Assembly (NCBI RefSeq): GCF_014695975.1
Contig: NZ_JACJPI010000041.1
Coordinates: forward strand, 1 to 64,000
DNA from: Leptolyngbya sp. FACHB-321
GTDB lineage: Bacteria; Cyanobacteriota; Cyanobacteriia; Leptolyngbyales; Leptolyngbyaceae
DNA length: 64,000 nt
Reading direction: 5' to 3'
Numbering within the stretch: position 1 is the first letter of the stretch; every line of letters starts with the position of its first letter. Both the position numbers and the translations under genes were made by a program. Below, in pieces: positions 19,273 to 29,081 of this stretch. The notes under the pieces were generated by a model, which saw only the letters and a program-made list of their open reading frames with translations, did not search any database and had not been told where the DNA came from.

Positions 19273-21294
19273 ATGAAAAAAGACCTGTGCGAGTGCTTGA
19301 AATGTGTTGGTTCACCTAATTCACTCAGCCGCAGAAAGCTTTTGATGCTGGGGGCGACTTCAGGACTGGCAACGCTAATCACTGGGCGCGGCAACGCCGC
19401 AGCTCCAGAATTGGCCGTCTCTGGCAAGCCTGAAACACCTGCTCCAGAACAGGCAGACCTCATTCTTTTTAATGGTCGCATCACTACCATGAATGAGTCT
19501 CAGCCTTCAGTAACAGCCGTTGCCATCCGTGAAGGACGTTTTGTTGCTACTGGCTCTGATCGCGACATCATGCGCTGGCGCAGTTCTAAAACTCAGATGA
19601 TTGATCTGAACAAACGCACGGTGATTCCGGGGCTCAATGATTCCCATACCCATTTGATTCGCGGGGGCTTGCACTACAACATGGAACTGCGCTGGGATGG
19701 GGTTCCGTCTCTGGCAGATGCCATGCAAATGCTGCGTCAACAGGCAGAGCGAACCCCCCCCCAGTGGGTACGAGTAATTGGCGGCTTTTCCGAATTTCAA
19801 TTTGCAGAACGTCGTCTACCGACGTTAGCAGAACTCAATGCAGCCGCTCCAGACACACCCGTTTTTGTCTTGAACCTCTACGATCGCGCACTGCTCAACC
19901 GAGCTGCTCTTCGAGCAATAGGCTATACCAAAGACACTCCCGATCCACCGGGAGGCTTCATTGAACGCGATCGCGCCGGAACCCCCCTGGGTCTAATCGT
20001 TGCCAAACCCAGTCCGCTATCGCTCCTGGCAGCCCTTGCCCTGGCAGAACGGCTTTCCCCCGATGATGAAATCAACTCGACTCGGCAATTTATGCGAGAG
20101 CTGAATCGACTTGGCATCACTAGCGTCATTGATGCCGCAGGAGGCGGATTACGCTACCCCGATAACTACAACGTCATTGAGCAGTTAGCTAAAGCTGATC
20201 AGCTAACCGTTCGGATTGCTTACAATTTGGTCTCCCAAAATATTGGACGTGAGCAGGAAGATTTTGTTAACTACGTGAATACGCTTCAGATGGGGCAAGG
20301 CAATGATTTTTATCGTCTGAATGGTGCCGGAGAAAATCTCGTGCTTGCCGCAGCGGATTTTGAGAATTTTTTGGAACCTCGCCCGCCATTAGCTGACAGC
20401 ATGGAAACCTCTTTGGAAGCAGTGTTAAGACTGTTACTGGAAAAGCGTTGGGCCTTTCGCCTCCATGCAACTTATAATGAGTCGATTTCTCGGTTTTTGA
20501 CTGTATTTGAGCGGGTAAATCAAGACATTCCCTTTCAAGGTTTAAATTGGATTCTGGATCATGCTGAAACCATTAGCGATCGCAATCTAGAGCGAGTTGC
20601 CGCCCTTGGGGGTGGCATTGCCATTCAACACCGCATGGCGTATCAGGGCGAGTACTTTATTGATCGCTATGGTCAACAGGCTGTAGAGCGTACGCCTCCC
20701 ATCCGTAAAATGCTGGAGATGGGGTTGCCAGTCGGTGGCGGAACAGATGCTACTCGTGCCTCAAGCTACAACCCCTGGACAGGCCTCTACTGGTTAGTTA
20801 CAGGCAAGACGGTGGGTGGTACGACGTTATACTCTGCGGCTAATCGGCTCGATCGCACTGAAGCATTACGATTATGGACGGTTGGCAGCAGTTGGTTTTC
20901 TAACGAGGTTGAGCAAAAAGGAGCGATCATACCGGGTCACTTAGCCGATTTAGCCGTGTTATCAGCCGATTATTTTTCTGTACCTGAAACGGAAATTCAA
21001 TCGATAACGGCAGTTTTAACAATCGTTGGTGGCAAAGTGGTCTATGCAGCGGATCGCTTTGAAAGCCTATCGCCACCTCCGCTGCCCATCAGTCCAGACT
21101 GGTCGCCGGTGATTCACTATGGGGGCTGGGGCGCACCCGGATTCTATGATCGCACCCGTCAAGGTCAGTCGGCTCCTGCTGCTTTTGCCTCTACCACTTG
21201 CTGCACCGCACACCGTTTGGCATCTGGAGTACAGAACGCCTTGTGGGGGCGCGCGAAAATCTCGAATATCGGTTGCAGTTGTTGGGCGTTTTAG
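19273..21294 (+). CDS. amidohydrolase (YtcJ-like) with Tat-type signal; possible 3' frameshift
   Basis: SRRKLLMLGATSGLATLITGRGNAAA; ILFNGRITTMNESQPSVTAVAIREGRFVATGSDRDI; VIPGLNDSHTHLIRGG; LPVGGGTDATRASSYNPW. Confidence 0.85.
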   Translation: MKKDLCECLKCVGSPNSLSRRKLLMLGATSGLATLITGRGNAAAPELAVSGKPETPAPEQADLILFNGRITTMNESQPSVTAVAIREGRFVATGSDRDIMRWRSSKTQMIDLNKRTVIPGLNDSHTHLIRGGLHYNMELRWDGVPSLADAMQMLRQQAERTPPQWVRVIGGFSEFQFAERRLPTLAELNAAAPDTPVFVLNLYDRALLNRAALRAIGYTKDTPDPPGGFIERDRAGTPLGLIVAKPSPLSLLAALALAERLSPDDEINSTRQFMRELNRLGITSVIDAAGGGLRYPDNYNVIEQLAKADQLTVRIAYNLVSQNIGREQEDFVNYVNTLQMGQGNDFYRLNGAGENLVLAAADFENFLEPRPPLADSMETSLEAVLRLLLEKRWAFRLHATYNESISRFLTVFERVNQDIPFQGLNWILDHAETISDRNLERVAALGGGIAIQHRMAYQGEYFIDRYGQQAVERTPPIRKMLEMGLPVGGGTDATRASSYNPWTGLYWLVTGKTVGGTTLYSAANRLDRTEALRLWTVGSSWFSNEVEQKGAIIPGHLADLAVLSADYFSVPETEIQSITAVLTIVGGKVVYAADRFESLSPPPLPISPDWSPVIHYGGWGAPGFYDRTRQGQSAPAAFASTTCCTAHRLASGVQNALWGRAKISNIGCSCWAF

Positions 21295-21338
21295 GGTCGC
21301 GTCAACACAGATTTCAAATCACTACAGGAGCTTAACCA

Positions 21339-21752
21339 GTGGACGAGCGGATTGATATTCTGACAACACTTTATGTTGCAGAGCAAACGTTTGATTCGGG
21401 AGACTTAGAACAGAATATCCAGACCTGGAGCGATGAGGTGCTCCTTGAAACACCCTTTGGTTCTGCGGATAGTTTGGAGTCTTACAAAACCTGGTTTAAC
21501 GGGTTTTACGCGCAGACCTCTGCGAATGGTGGAACACGCCATTATGTTCACAATCCGATTGTTCATATCAACGGCGATCGCGCCGAAATTATTGCGTATC
21601 TCTACATCATCAACGCCAGCACAGGTGGTTTTCTCGGCTCTGCAAGAATTCATGAAAAGCTGAAGAAAACGGCTGCTGGCTGGAAGTTCACTTACCGTAG
21701 TGTAGAGTCAGATCAAGACTTATCCAAACCGACTTCTGAAGAAGGTTCGTGA
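21339..21752 (+). CDS. SnoaL/NTF2-like protein
   Basis: FDSGDLEQNIQTWSDEVLLETPFG...TRHYVHNPIVHINGDRAEIIAYLYI. Confidence 0.75.
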   Translation: MDERIDILTTLYVAEQTFDSGDLEQNIQTWSDEVLLETPFGSADSLESYKTWFNGFYAQTSANGGTRHYVHNPIVHINGDRAEIIAYLYIINASTGGFLGSARIHEKLKKTAAGWKFTYRSVESDQDLSKPTSEEGS

Positions 21753-21763
21753 CCTTGTTGATA

Positions 21764-21849
21764 GCATAACAAGCCGCTGCACCGGAACGCCGCAAGCTGT
21801 TGGTTGAGTACCAAAGGTTATCTGTGTCCGGTGAGCTTGGTCGTTCGGC
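21764..21849 (+). other. attC-like recombination site
   Basis: GCATAACaagccgctgcaccgga...tccggtgagcttggtcGTTCGGC; inverted arms with extrahelical bases. Confidence 0.7.
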
Positions 21850-21878
21850 ACTATCCCATCTCTTTCACCTATTCTCTT

Positions 21879-22150
21879 ATGCCAGCTCAATTTGCACCAG
21901 ACATTGAGCTGCTACGCGCAGCGTACGCGGTCTTCAACGCGCGTGACATTGATGCCGCCCTTGCCCTCATGACTCCCAACGTGGCTTGGTCGAGAGCCTT
22001 CAAAGGTAGTTTTGTCCACGTCGAGCCGATTGCCTTTTACCTAGAGGAGGATGGGCAGATCTTGGTCGAGGTGCATCAGGTCGTGCGCGATCTGGCCGGA
22101 GCCGTGCTTGCCGATGAGCACGTTGGCCACCATTTCACCCTTGAGCAGGG
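21879..22150 (+). pseudogene. SnoaL-like cassette gene, internally deleted and C-terminally disrupted
   Basis: MPAQFAPDIELLRAAYAVFNARDIDAALALMTPNVAW...HVEPIAFYLEEDGQILVEVHQVVRDLAGAVLADEHVGHHFTLEQGL, then unrelated low-quality sequence. Confidence 0.55.
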
Positions 22151-22391
22151 CTTGGATCAAGCCCTGGAAGTCTGTCCACCGCCAGCGTCCGGTCTCGGTG
22201 CCTCACCACGTGCTCCAGCGAACCGAGGCTGGCGTTCAGCTCCTTTCTGCACTCCACGCTTGACCGCGCCAGCACTTGCACAGTTGCTCCGGATGCAACT
22301 ATCCAACGTGATCGCCTCTAGGAGTTTGCTCTTGCTCAGGCTGGCACAAAAACATAGCCGTGTTCAGAGGATTGGTCGGCAGCCCGTAGTG

Positions 22392-23797
22392 ATACCAAGT
22401 TAAACGGCGTTCAAGGCAGATAGGGCATCCAAGATGAAGGGATAACCAGTGATGGAAGCAGTGCTTGCCGGTGTCAACTGGGCTAGGAGTTGATCAACTT
22501 TGGTTTGCAGTTAAGCCAGAGTTTTGAATGCACCCCACTTCAGCTTTGCTTTGAGATGCTCCCACCGTTCACTGGGGTTTAGTTCTAGACAGTAAGGCGG
22601 TTGAAAGAACAAAATGACATGCTCTGGCATCACCAGACCTTTGCCCTTGTGAAACCGTCCATTATCCACTTGAAGGGTATTGAGACGATCGGGATACGCC
22701 TTGGAAAACTCATCGAAAAAGCGTTGCTAGCCTTCGGTAGCGACAGGGGAGAATCGCCGAAAAAAGGCTTCCCCTGTGGTCGGTTCAACCGCACCGTCAA
22801 GCCAAAACGCTTTGAACAACTACTGCCAAGCGCCAACGGGTTTGACACCACAAGCAGTAAGCAAGCGTCCAATGATAGTTTTGAGTCCAAAGCGGCTCTC
22901 ATCCTGAGCAAAGTAGCGCATTTCGCGCTCCGCCTGCCGAACTTGGCGGTCATGCTGACTTAATAGTCTGAGGTCGTCGGCAAGGTTTGCTGAAAGGCAG
23001 CGCGCTGCTCACTGTCCTGCTTGTAGTTTTGAGGATGGGGGTAGTCCTAAAGATGTAAGGATGGCTAAAACGCTTTGCCAGTCTTGAGTTTATCGAGACA
23101 CTGTCGTTTGGAAAGCTCCAAGTATCAGCTCAAGACGGCAGCTACAAGGCTGATGCTCTCGTTGCTCCCTTGGGCATGTTGCTGCAAAGACGTGAAAAAA
23201 GTCGGTATACTTCCGGTCTGCCAAGTTGGCTGTGGACTCTGAAAGCTCCATCTGGAAGAACTTACAGTTATCATTACCTGTTTAGCACTACCAGGATGGG
23301 CAACCTTGAGCTTGGCTTTGAGTCGGTGGCAAGTCATCTGATCGACCGCGTGATACGCCGCTTCCACCCCCAGCGTTTCGGCTAGCCACTGTTGCACTGC
23401 TCTATAGCTTTGGCACCCGTGACTTGCTTGTAGCCGCTTTGCCAAAGCCGTTGCTACCAACTGCGGAATCACTCGCACGCCCCCCTGTGGTTGCTTGACC
23501 GCCAGCATCGCTGGCACACCACCTTCACGGTAATGCCATCACCAGGTTTGCACCGTGTTTCGATGTTTTCCGACCGCTTGGGCAATCGCACTGATACTCG
23601 GTGCCTTGTCCTGTTTGAACCAGTAAAGGACTTACAAGCGTTCTTTAGCGGTTGGCGTTTCGACTTGGCGCCACTGTGCTGCCAAAGCAGCTAAACTTTC
23701 CTTCACCTCAATTGAGGTTACACCAGCCATAAGTACAGAAATCGAAACGCCTCTTCCACTCTAGTTCATCTGCCCTATCTCTCATTTAAATTGGTAT
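22392..23797 (-). mobile_element. degenerate IS630-family element
   Basis: Terminal inverted repeats ATACCAAGTTAAA / TTTAAATTGGTAT; minus-strand transposase fragments SISAIAQAVGKHRNTVQTWW, LVATALAKRLQASHGCQSYRAVQQWLAETLGVEAAYHAVDQM, DESRFGLKTIIGRLLTACGVKP, LNTLQVDNGRFHKGK, LNPSERWEHLKAKL with stops and frameshifts. Confidence 0.75.
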
Positions 23798-23819
23798 GAG
23801 AACCCGTGAGCAGATTGGG

Positions 23820-24107
23820 GCATAGCAAGCGATCGTTCCTCACGACGCTCCCCTACAACAGCGGCTAGAAGCACTTGCGAATCAACGCACTGAGGAAGGC
23901 TATATGGCAGAGGTGATGGCTCAAACTGATGGCACGTTTTTCTTGGCTGAAAAGCATTGTCCGATTTGTGCAGTCGCGACTGCTTGCATTGGCTTGTGTC
24001 AGATGGAGTTAGAAATCTTTCAAGCGGTACTGGGTGAGGATGTCACGATCGAGCGAATTGAACATATTTTGATGGGTGATCGTCGTTGCGTTTACCGAGT
24101 AAATTAA
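23820..24107 (+). pseudogene. C-terminal fragment of a SufR/DeoR-like Fe-S regulator
   Basis: RLEALANQRTEEGYMAEVMAQTDGTFFLAEKHCPICAVATACIGLCQMELEIFQAVLGEDVTIERIEHILMGDRRCVYRVN; no HTH domain upstream. Confidence 0.65.
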
Positions 24108-24210
24108 GCGTAGACTGCCTACCTGGAGGAGGTGGACTTCATCTACTTGAGGTAGTTTTAGACTGAAAGTGTAGAAACCCCAGTCGTAGAGCGTTCTCTA
24201 GGTGCAAGGT

Positions 24211-25053
24211 ATGACTGACCAGCCAGCGCTGTTGCTCAGAAAAGAGTGGAAAGACATCACGGTCGAGTATGGCTTGATGGAAGCAGTCGGTGACTTTGAC
24301 TTTACCATGCCGAAACATGCTATCAGTGTGGCATTTATCCCTCACGATCGCGTCACTTGGTCAGTGGATGGATTGAAGCAAACCACACCGCTACCAGCCG
24401 GAAGCACCTTCTTGTATGGTGATCGTGAGTTTATCTGGCATCAGCGCACGAAACCCAGTGAGTATGTCACGATTTCTCTGGAGCCAGAGTTTTTGCGCCG
24501 GACTGCGATCGAAAACGAACTATCCGCCGAAACCAAACTGGCTCATCGGGTAATTTTTCCTGACTCCATCATTGTGCAAGTGGCACACCTGTTTAAGGGC
24601 GAGTTGCTCAGTGAAGGACTGGCAGGCATTCTGTTCGCGGAATCATTGAAGAATCTGCTGGCGGTTCACTTACTGCGTCAGTATTGTGAACAGGCTCCAG
24701 CGAAAAAATTGGTGATTCCCGCAGGCGCGCTAGATGTTGTGAAACTGAAGCAAATTCAGGATTACATTGAGGAGAATCTAGCAGATGAGATTGTCATTGA
24801 AGATCTGGCAGCGTTAATTCCCATGAGTCAGTTTCATTTTGCCCGTGCGTTTAAAGCGGCGAGCGGCGACTCACCACACAAATACTTGACTCAGCGTCGG
24901 CTTGAACGAGCGAAAGTACTTTTAACTGTTACCAAACTACCCGTTGCTGAAATTGCCTACCGGGTAGGATTCTCCAATCAAAGCCACTTCACGGCGCACT
25001 TTCGCAAAGTGACTGGCGTGACACCCAAAAATTATCGATCGCAGTGCAGCTAG
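24211..25053 (+). CDS. AraC family transcriptional regulator
   Basis: C-terminal double HTH: LADEIVIEDLAALIPMSQFHFARAFKAASGDSPHKYLTQRRLERAKVLL...VGFSNQSHFTAHFRKVTGVTPKNYR. Confidence 0.92.
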   Translation: MTDQPALLLRKEWKDITVEYGLMEAVGDFDFTMPKHAISVAFIPHDRVTWSVDGLKQTTPLPAGSTFLYGDREFIWHQRTKPSEYVTISLEPEFLRRTAIENELSAETKLAHRVIFPDSIIVQVAHLFKGELLSEGLAGILFAESLKNLLAVHLLRQYCEQAPAKKLVIPAGALDVVKLKQIQDYIEENLADEIVIEDLAALIPMSQFHFARAFKAASGDSPHKYLTQRRLERAKVLLTVTKLPVAEIAYRVGFSNQSHFTAHFRKVTGVTPKNYRSQCS

Positions 25054-25063
25054 ACTCTGATAC

Positions 25064-25624
25064 TCAAGGAGCCACGTTTCGCTTCCAATCCTTGTACAGA
25101 ATTGCTAGCAGCACTACATCTTCAAACACTCCCCACTTTTGAACGCGTTGCCGCAGCACACCCTCTTGAACAAACCCATTTTTCTTCAACACCCTACCTG
25201 ACGCTGGATTTCTCAACATGTGGTGAGCGTAGAGCCGATTGAGATGCAGGTCATTAAAGCTGAAACAAAGTACTGAAAGTAGAGCTTCACTCATGTATCC
25301 CCGCCCCCATGCCTCAACTCCTAACCAGAAACTCAGTTCAGCAAGTGAATGTTCTCGATCGATTTCTCGGATTTCAATCACTCCGCTCACTGACTTCTCT
25401 GGCTTACGTTCAATCGCAAACGCAACAGAATGCTGCTCTTGAAACTCAGAGATTCTCGTAGAGAGATAGTTCTCAGCTTCGCCTTCCGGGTAAGGATGAG
25501 GAATCGAAATCATCGTATTGGCAACTGCACGATCACTGGCAAGTCTTTGGATAGCTGGCGCGTCAGTGAGCGCTAGCGGACGTAAGACTAACCTGGGAGT
25601 TTCAAGCGTGATGAGAGGGAGCAT
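25064..25624 (-). CDS. GNAT N-acetyltransferase (RimJ-like)
   Basis: LETPRLVLRPLALTDAPAIQRLASD...ELSFWLGVEAWGRGYMSEALLSVL...NPASGRVLKKNGFVQEGVLRQ. Confidence 0.9.
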   Translation of the reverse strand: MLPLITLETPRLVLRPLALTDAPAIQRLASDRAVANTMISIPHPYPEGEAENYLSTRISEFQEQHSVAFAIERKPEKSVSGVIEIREIDREHSLAELSFWLGVEAWGRGYMSEALLSVLCFSFNDLHLNRLYAHHMLRNPASGRVLKKNGFVQEGVLRQRVQKWGVFEDVVLLAILYKDWKRNVAP

Positions 25625-25672
25625 GAGGGCAGTTTACTATCAACTTTGATAGCAATATAACTGAGACTTTTG

Positions 25673-26086
25673 CTAGGGGCGAGTTCCTTGCTCCCATGTC
25701 CAGGTCATTTTCATGCGATTGACTCGCCAACCATCAGCGGTGTGGACGAGAGTATGTTCATAGAACCCTCCCAATGTCCAGGTTCCTTTCTGAGTATCCA
25801 GGTAAACATGATGCGCCTGAAAGTTGGAAAGGCAAATGGCCCTGTCGCCAGTGATGGTGACAACATGGCTACCAATGAGATGCTGAGTCGTTGTAAAGGT
25901 TTGGGTGAAGAACGCCTTCCATCCGTTGATTAGGTCGTCTGCGTTGACCGACGTAGGTTGCCCACCGTTCAACGAGGTGTAATCGGTTTCAACGCGATCG
26001 CTAAAGACATCCCGACAGGCTTGCCAATCTCGCCGGTCTGCCATCAAACCAATGCGATTGACCACATCAATAATTTCAGCTTGCAT
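25673..26086 (-). CDS. SnoaL/NTF2-like protein
   Basis: VVNRIGLMADRRDWQACRDVFSDRVETDYTSLNGGQPTSVNADDLINGWKAFF. Confidence 0.8.
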   Translation of the reverse strand: MQAEIIDVVNRIGLMADRRDWQACRDVFSDRVETDYTSLNGGQPTSVNADDLINGWKAFFTQTFTTTQHLIGSHVVTITGDRAICLSNFQAHHVYLDTQKGTWTLGGFYEHTLVHTADGWRVNRMKMTWTWEQGTRP

Positions 26087-26113
26087 GAGCTTTGTTCCTT
26101 TGAGGCTATCAGC

Positions 26114-26995
26114 TTAACCAAGACCGCCACCATCCACATTAAAAGCTACGCCTGAAACGTAGGATGCTTCTGGCGAAGCCAACCACAACACGGCGGCAGC
26201 GACTTCTTCTGGTTTGCCCACCCGCTTAATTGGGTAGCCAGAAGCCAACTGTTCTTTCGTCACTTTCCAATCCCGCTCCACCCGATCGAGCATGGCAGTG
26301 TCGATCGCTCCCGGTAAGACCGCATTGATGCGGATGGTTTTGCCATATTCCTGTGCGGCCATTTTGGTCATATGAATCACGGCGGCTTTGCTGGCACCAT
26401 AGCCGACAATGTTGGCAAAGGCCCGCTGTCCACCAATACTTGCCATGTTGATAATCGCTCCGCTACCAACTTTAAGCAGATGGGGAATTTCGTATTTCAT
26501 GCCCAGAAACACTCCACGGGCGTTAGTGTTCATCAGATCATCAAACTCAGCGATCGCGGTGTCCGCGATCGAGTTGGGTGGATAGTCAATCCCGGCATTG
26601 TTGAAGGCGATGTCTAACCGACCATACTTGGCGACACAGGCATCGACAAAAGCTTTGACTTCGGTTTCTTTGCGAACATCAGCCCGCATGTAAGTGGCAT
26701 CACCACCGGTGCTGCGGATTGAGGTTTCGACTTGCTTGCCCAACGTCTCACGCCGACCACAGAAGAAGACGTTCGCCCCTTCTTTAGCAAACAGTCTGGC
26801 AGTCGCTTCCCCAATGCCAGACGTTGCACCCGTAATCAGGACAACTTTGTTAGCAAATTTGCCAGTTTGAGTTGTTGTTTGCAAGGGTTGCGGGGTTGGC
26901 GTATTGGCGTGCGCTTTTCCTGTCAGGGTTGTTGCCACACCTGCTAATCCTAAACCTCCGATCGAAAGAATGCGCCGACGATTCAGACCTTTCAT
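26114..26995 (-). CDS. SDR family oxidoreductase with N-terminal twin-arginine-like signal
   Basis: MKGLNRRRILSIGGLGLAGVATTLTGKAHA; VVLITGATSGIGEATARLFAKEGANVFFCGRR; YGASKAAVIHMTK. Confidence 0.92.
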   Translation of the reverse strand: MKGLNRRRILSIGGLGLAGVATTLTGKAHANTPTPQPLQTTTQTGKFANKVVLITGATSGIGEATARLFAKEGANVFFCGRRETLGKQVETSIRSTGGDATYMRADVRKETEVKAFVDACVAKYGRLDIAFNNAGIDYPPNSIADTAIAEFDDLMNTNARGVFLGMKYEIPHLLKVGSGAIINMASIGGQRAFANIVGYGASKAAVIHMTKMAAQEYGKTIRINAVLPGAIDTAMLDRVERDWKVTKEQLASGYPIKRVGKPEEVAAAVLWLASPEASYVSGVAFNVDGGGLG

Positions 26996-27024
26996 GGTTT
27001 TCTCCTTTTCAGATATGCATCCTG

Positions 27025-27777
27025 TTAATTGCTTGTAGTGTAGCCGCCATCAATCGCCAGATTTTGTCCCGTCACGAAACCAGCAGCATCCGAACAGAGC
27101 CACAAAACGGCTTCAGCGATGTCATTCGGTTGTCCAACGCGCTGTAATGGAATCCCGGTGGCAACCTGTTCTAACATACCTGCGGGTGCGTTTGCCCACA
27201 GTTCAGTTTCCACCGCACCAGGGCTAACTGCATTGATCCGAATACCATTGGCTGCATATTCTGCCGCTGCTGCCCGTGTCAAAGCCGCCACTCCACCTTT
27301 TGCCGCTGCGTAAGCGCCGTAGTTTGGTACTCCCAAAATGCCGCCTTGAGAAGACATATTAACGATCGCTCCTTTGCCCGATCGCAACATAGCTGGAATC
27401 TCGTATTTCAAACACAGCCAGACAGATTTGAGATTCACCGCCATCTCTTGCTCCCAATCTGCTTCCGCAAGCTCGATCAGTTTGCCTGGTTTGCCTGACC
27501 CAGCATTGTTGAAGGCACAATCAAGCCGACCATAACGTTCCAGCGTGCGATCAACCAATGTCTGTACCTCTAATGCTTGCGTTACATCGGTTTGAACAAA
27601 AGTCGCTTCACCACCCGCTTCCACAATCTGCCGAACGGTTTCTTCACCTTCAGGCACTCGTCGTGCGGCAATCACGACTTTGCCTCCCTCTTTAGCAAAG
27701 GCGATCGCGGTGGCTCGACCAATCCCCGAACTGCCACCTGTCACTAGTGCTACCTTTCCATCCATACGTCCACTCAT
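27025..27777 (-). CDS. SDR family oxidoreductase
   Basis: VALVTGGSSGIGRATAIAFAKEGGKVVIAARR; NNAGSG; YAAAKGGVAALT; NLAIDGGYTTS. Confidence 0.93.
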   Translation of the reverse strand: MSGRMDGKVALVTGGSSGIGRATAIAFAKEGGKVVIAARRVPEGEETVRQIVEAGGEATFVQTDVTQALEVQTLVDRTLERYGRLDCAFNNAGSGKPGKLIELAEADWEQEMAVNLKSVWLCLKYEIPAMLRSGKGAIVNMSSQGGILGVPNYGAYAAAKGGVAALTRAAAAEYAANGIRINAVSPGAVETELWANAPAGMLEQVATGIPLQRVGQPNDIAEAVLWLCSDAAGFVTGQNLAIDGGYTTSN

Positions 27778-27819
27778 AGGTTGTGTTCCTGATTAAGGTA
27801 ATCTCTTGCACAAAGAGCG

Positions 27820-28872
27820 TTATTTCTGTGAAATCGTTGGGCTGGCAAGTGTTTTTTGAAAGTGAGTTGCGACGGCTGCAACGGCCGTGGAAACCTGCGG
27901 ATCGCGATCGTAGAAATCGAGGTGTTGTCCGTCTGTCCACACCAGTTGCTTCTGTCCACCCAATTGGCTGTAAAACTTGCGGGCATTATCAGGTAGCGCA
28001 GACCCATCACTGTGCACGATCAGCGTGGGAGCTTTGATGCTAGAGGCAAGCGCCACACCATTAAAGTCCTGCCATTCGTGCCACGACATCACGGCAAAAC
28101 GGTTTGTCCATTGTGGAATCACGCCGCGTTCTTTGCTACCGTAGTAGCTGACATCGCCCGACATGGCAGCATTGAAGTTCGCTTGAGCATACGCAGGGAC
28201 ATACTCTACTTTGCCTGTGCGATCGAACGCTTGACGAGCCGCTTTGCCAATTGCCATCCGACGCTGCACGGTTTCTTTGCCAAATAGAGCTTGCAGAGAT
28301 TCTGGATCATGCAGCCATGCTGCCACCGTCGCAAACGATTTGAAGTTAGCATCTTCAGCCACCGCTTTTGCCATGTAACCTGCACTGGCACAAATGCCCA
28401 AGCCACCGACCTGGTTTGCATCTACCACTGGCAGCGACTTCAGAAATGCTGCTGCGTTCTTGATGTCCTGCACTTTTGCCGCAGGCGATTCGTACTGACG
28501 CGGGGTGCCGCTGCTTTCGCCCCAATAGCGGAAGTCAAACGCAAAGGTAGCAAACCCCCGATCGGCAAGCCGTTGAGCATACACCGCAGGCATCTGTTCT
28601 TTCACCGTTGTCCATGCACCCGTGACGATGATCGTGGGCAAGCGATCTCCGGTTTGATAAGTCGCAGGGAGATAGAGATTGCCGACTAGGGTTTCGCCTT
28701 CACCTTGAAAGGTGACTCGATTGATTCCCGGTCTGAACGTGGGTTGAGTGGTCATGATCGTTGGCTCCCTGCGCTGAAGCGAAGGATTGGGTGTTTCTGA
28801 CAAAACAGTGGGAATGGGGGTGAGCGCAAGCAGGGCGATCGTTCCAAGCGAGAAGAGCTTTGTGGTGTTCAT
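27820..28872 (-). CDS. secreted alpha/beta hydrolase
   Basis: Start MNTTKLFSLGTIALLALTPIPTVLSETP (signal); GNLYLPATYQTGDRLPTIIVTGAWTTVKEQMPAVYAQRLADRGFATFAFDFRYWGESSG; GICASAGY. Confidence 0.88.
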   Translation of the reverse strand: MNTTKLFSLGTIALLALTPIPTVLSETPNPSLQRREPTIMTTQPTFRPGINRVTFQGEGETLVGNLYLPATYQTGDRLPTIIVTGAWTTVKEQMPAVYAQRLADRGFATFAFDFRYWGESSGTPRQYESPAAKVQDIKNAAAFLKSLPVVDANQVGGLGICASAGYMAKAVAEDANFKSFATVAAWLHDPESLQALFGKETVQRRMAIGKAARQAFDRTGKVEYVPAYAQANFNAAMSGDVSYYGSKERGVIPQWTNRFAVMSWHEWQDFNGVALASSIKAPTLIVHSDGSALPDNARKFYSQLGGQKQLVWTDGQHLDFYDRDPQVSTAVAAVATHFQKTLASPTISQK

Positions 28873-29081
28873 GGCAATTTCCTGTTCCTTGAGTAGTGTT
28901 CCGTTTGGATACCTCAAGATTAGAAAAAAGCCTCGCTGAACTAAAGCCCAATTCTTGCGCTGTTTTGTTGCATTCTTGCGCTCTTGGTACTGCACCAATT
29001 TATTGAGTAAGCAAGGGCGATCGCAACCGCTTAAAAGCCGCAAAACGATTGCCGTGATTGCTCTACTTGGCGGGTCACATC

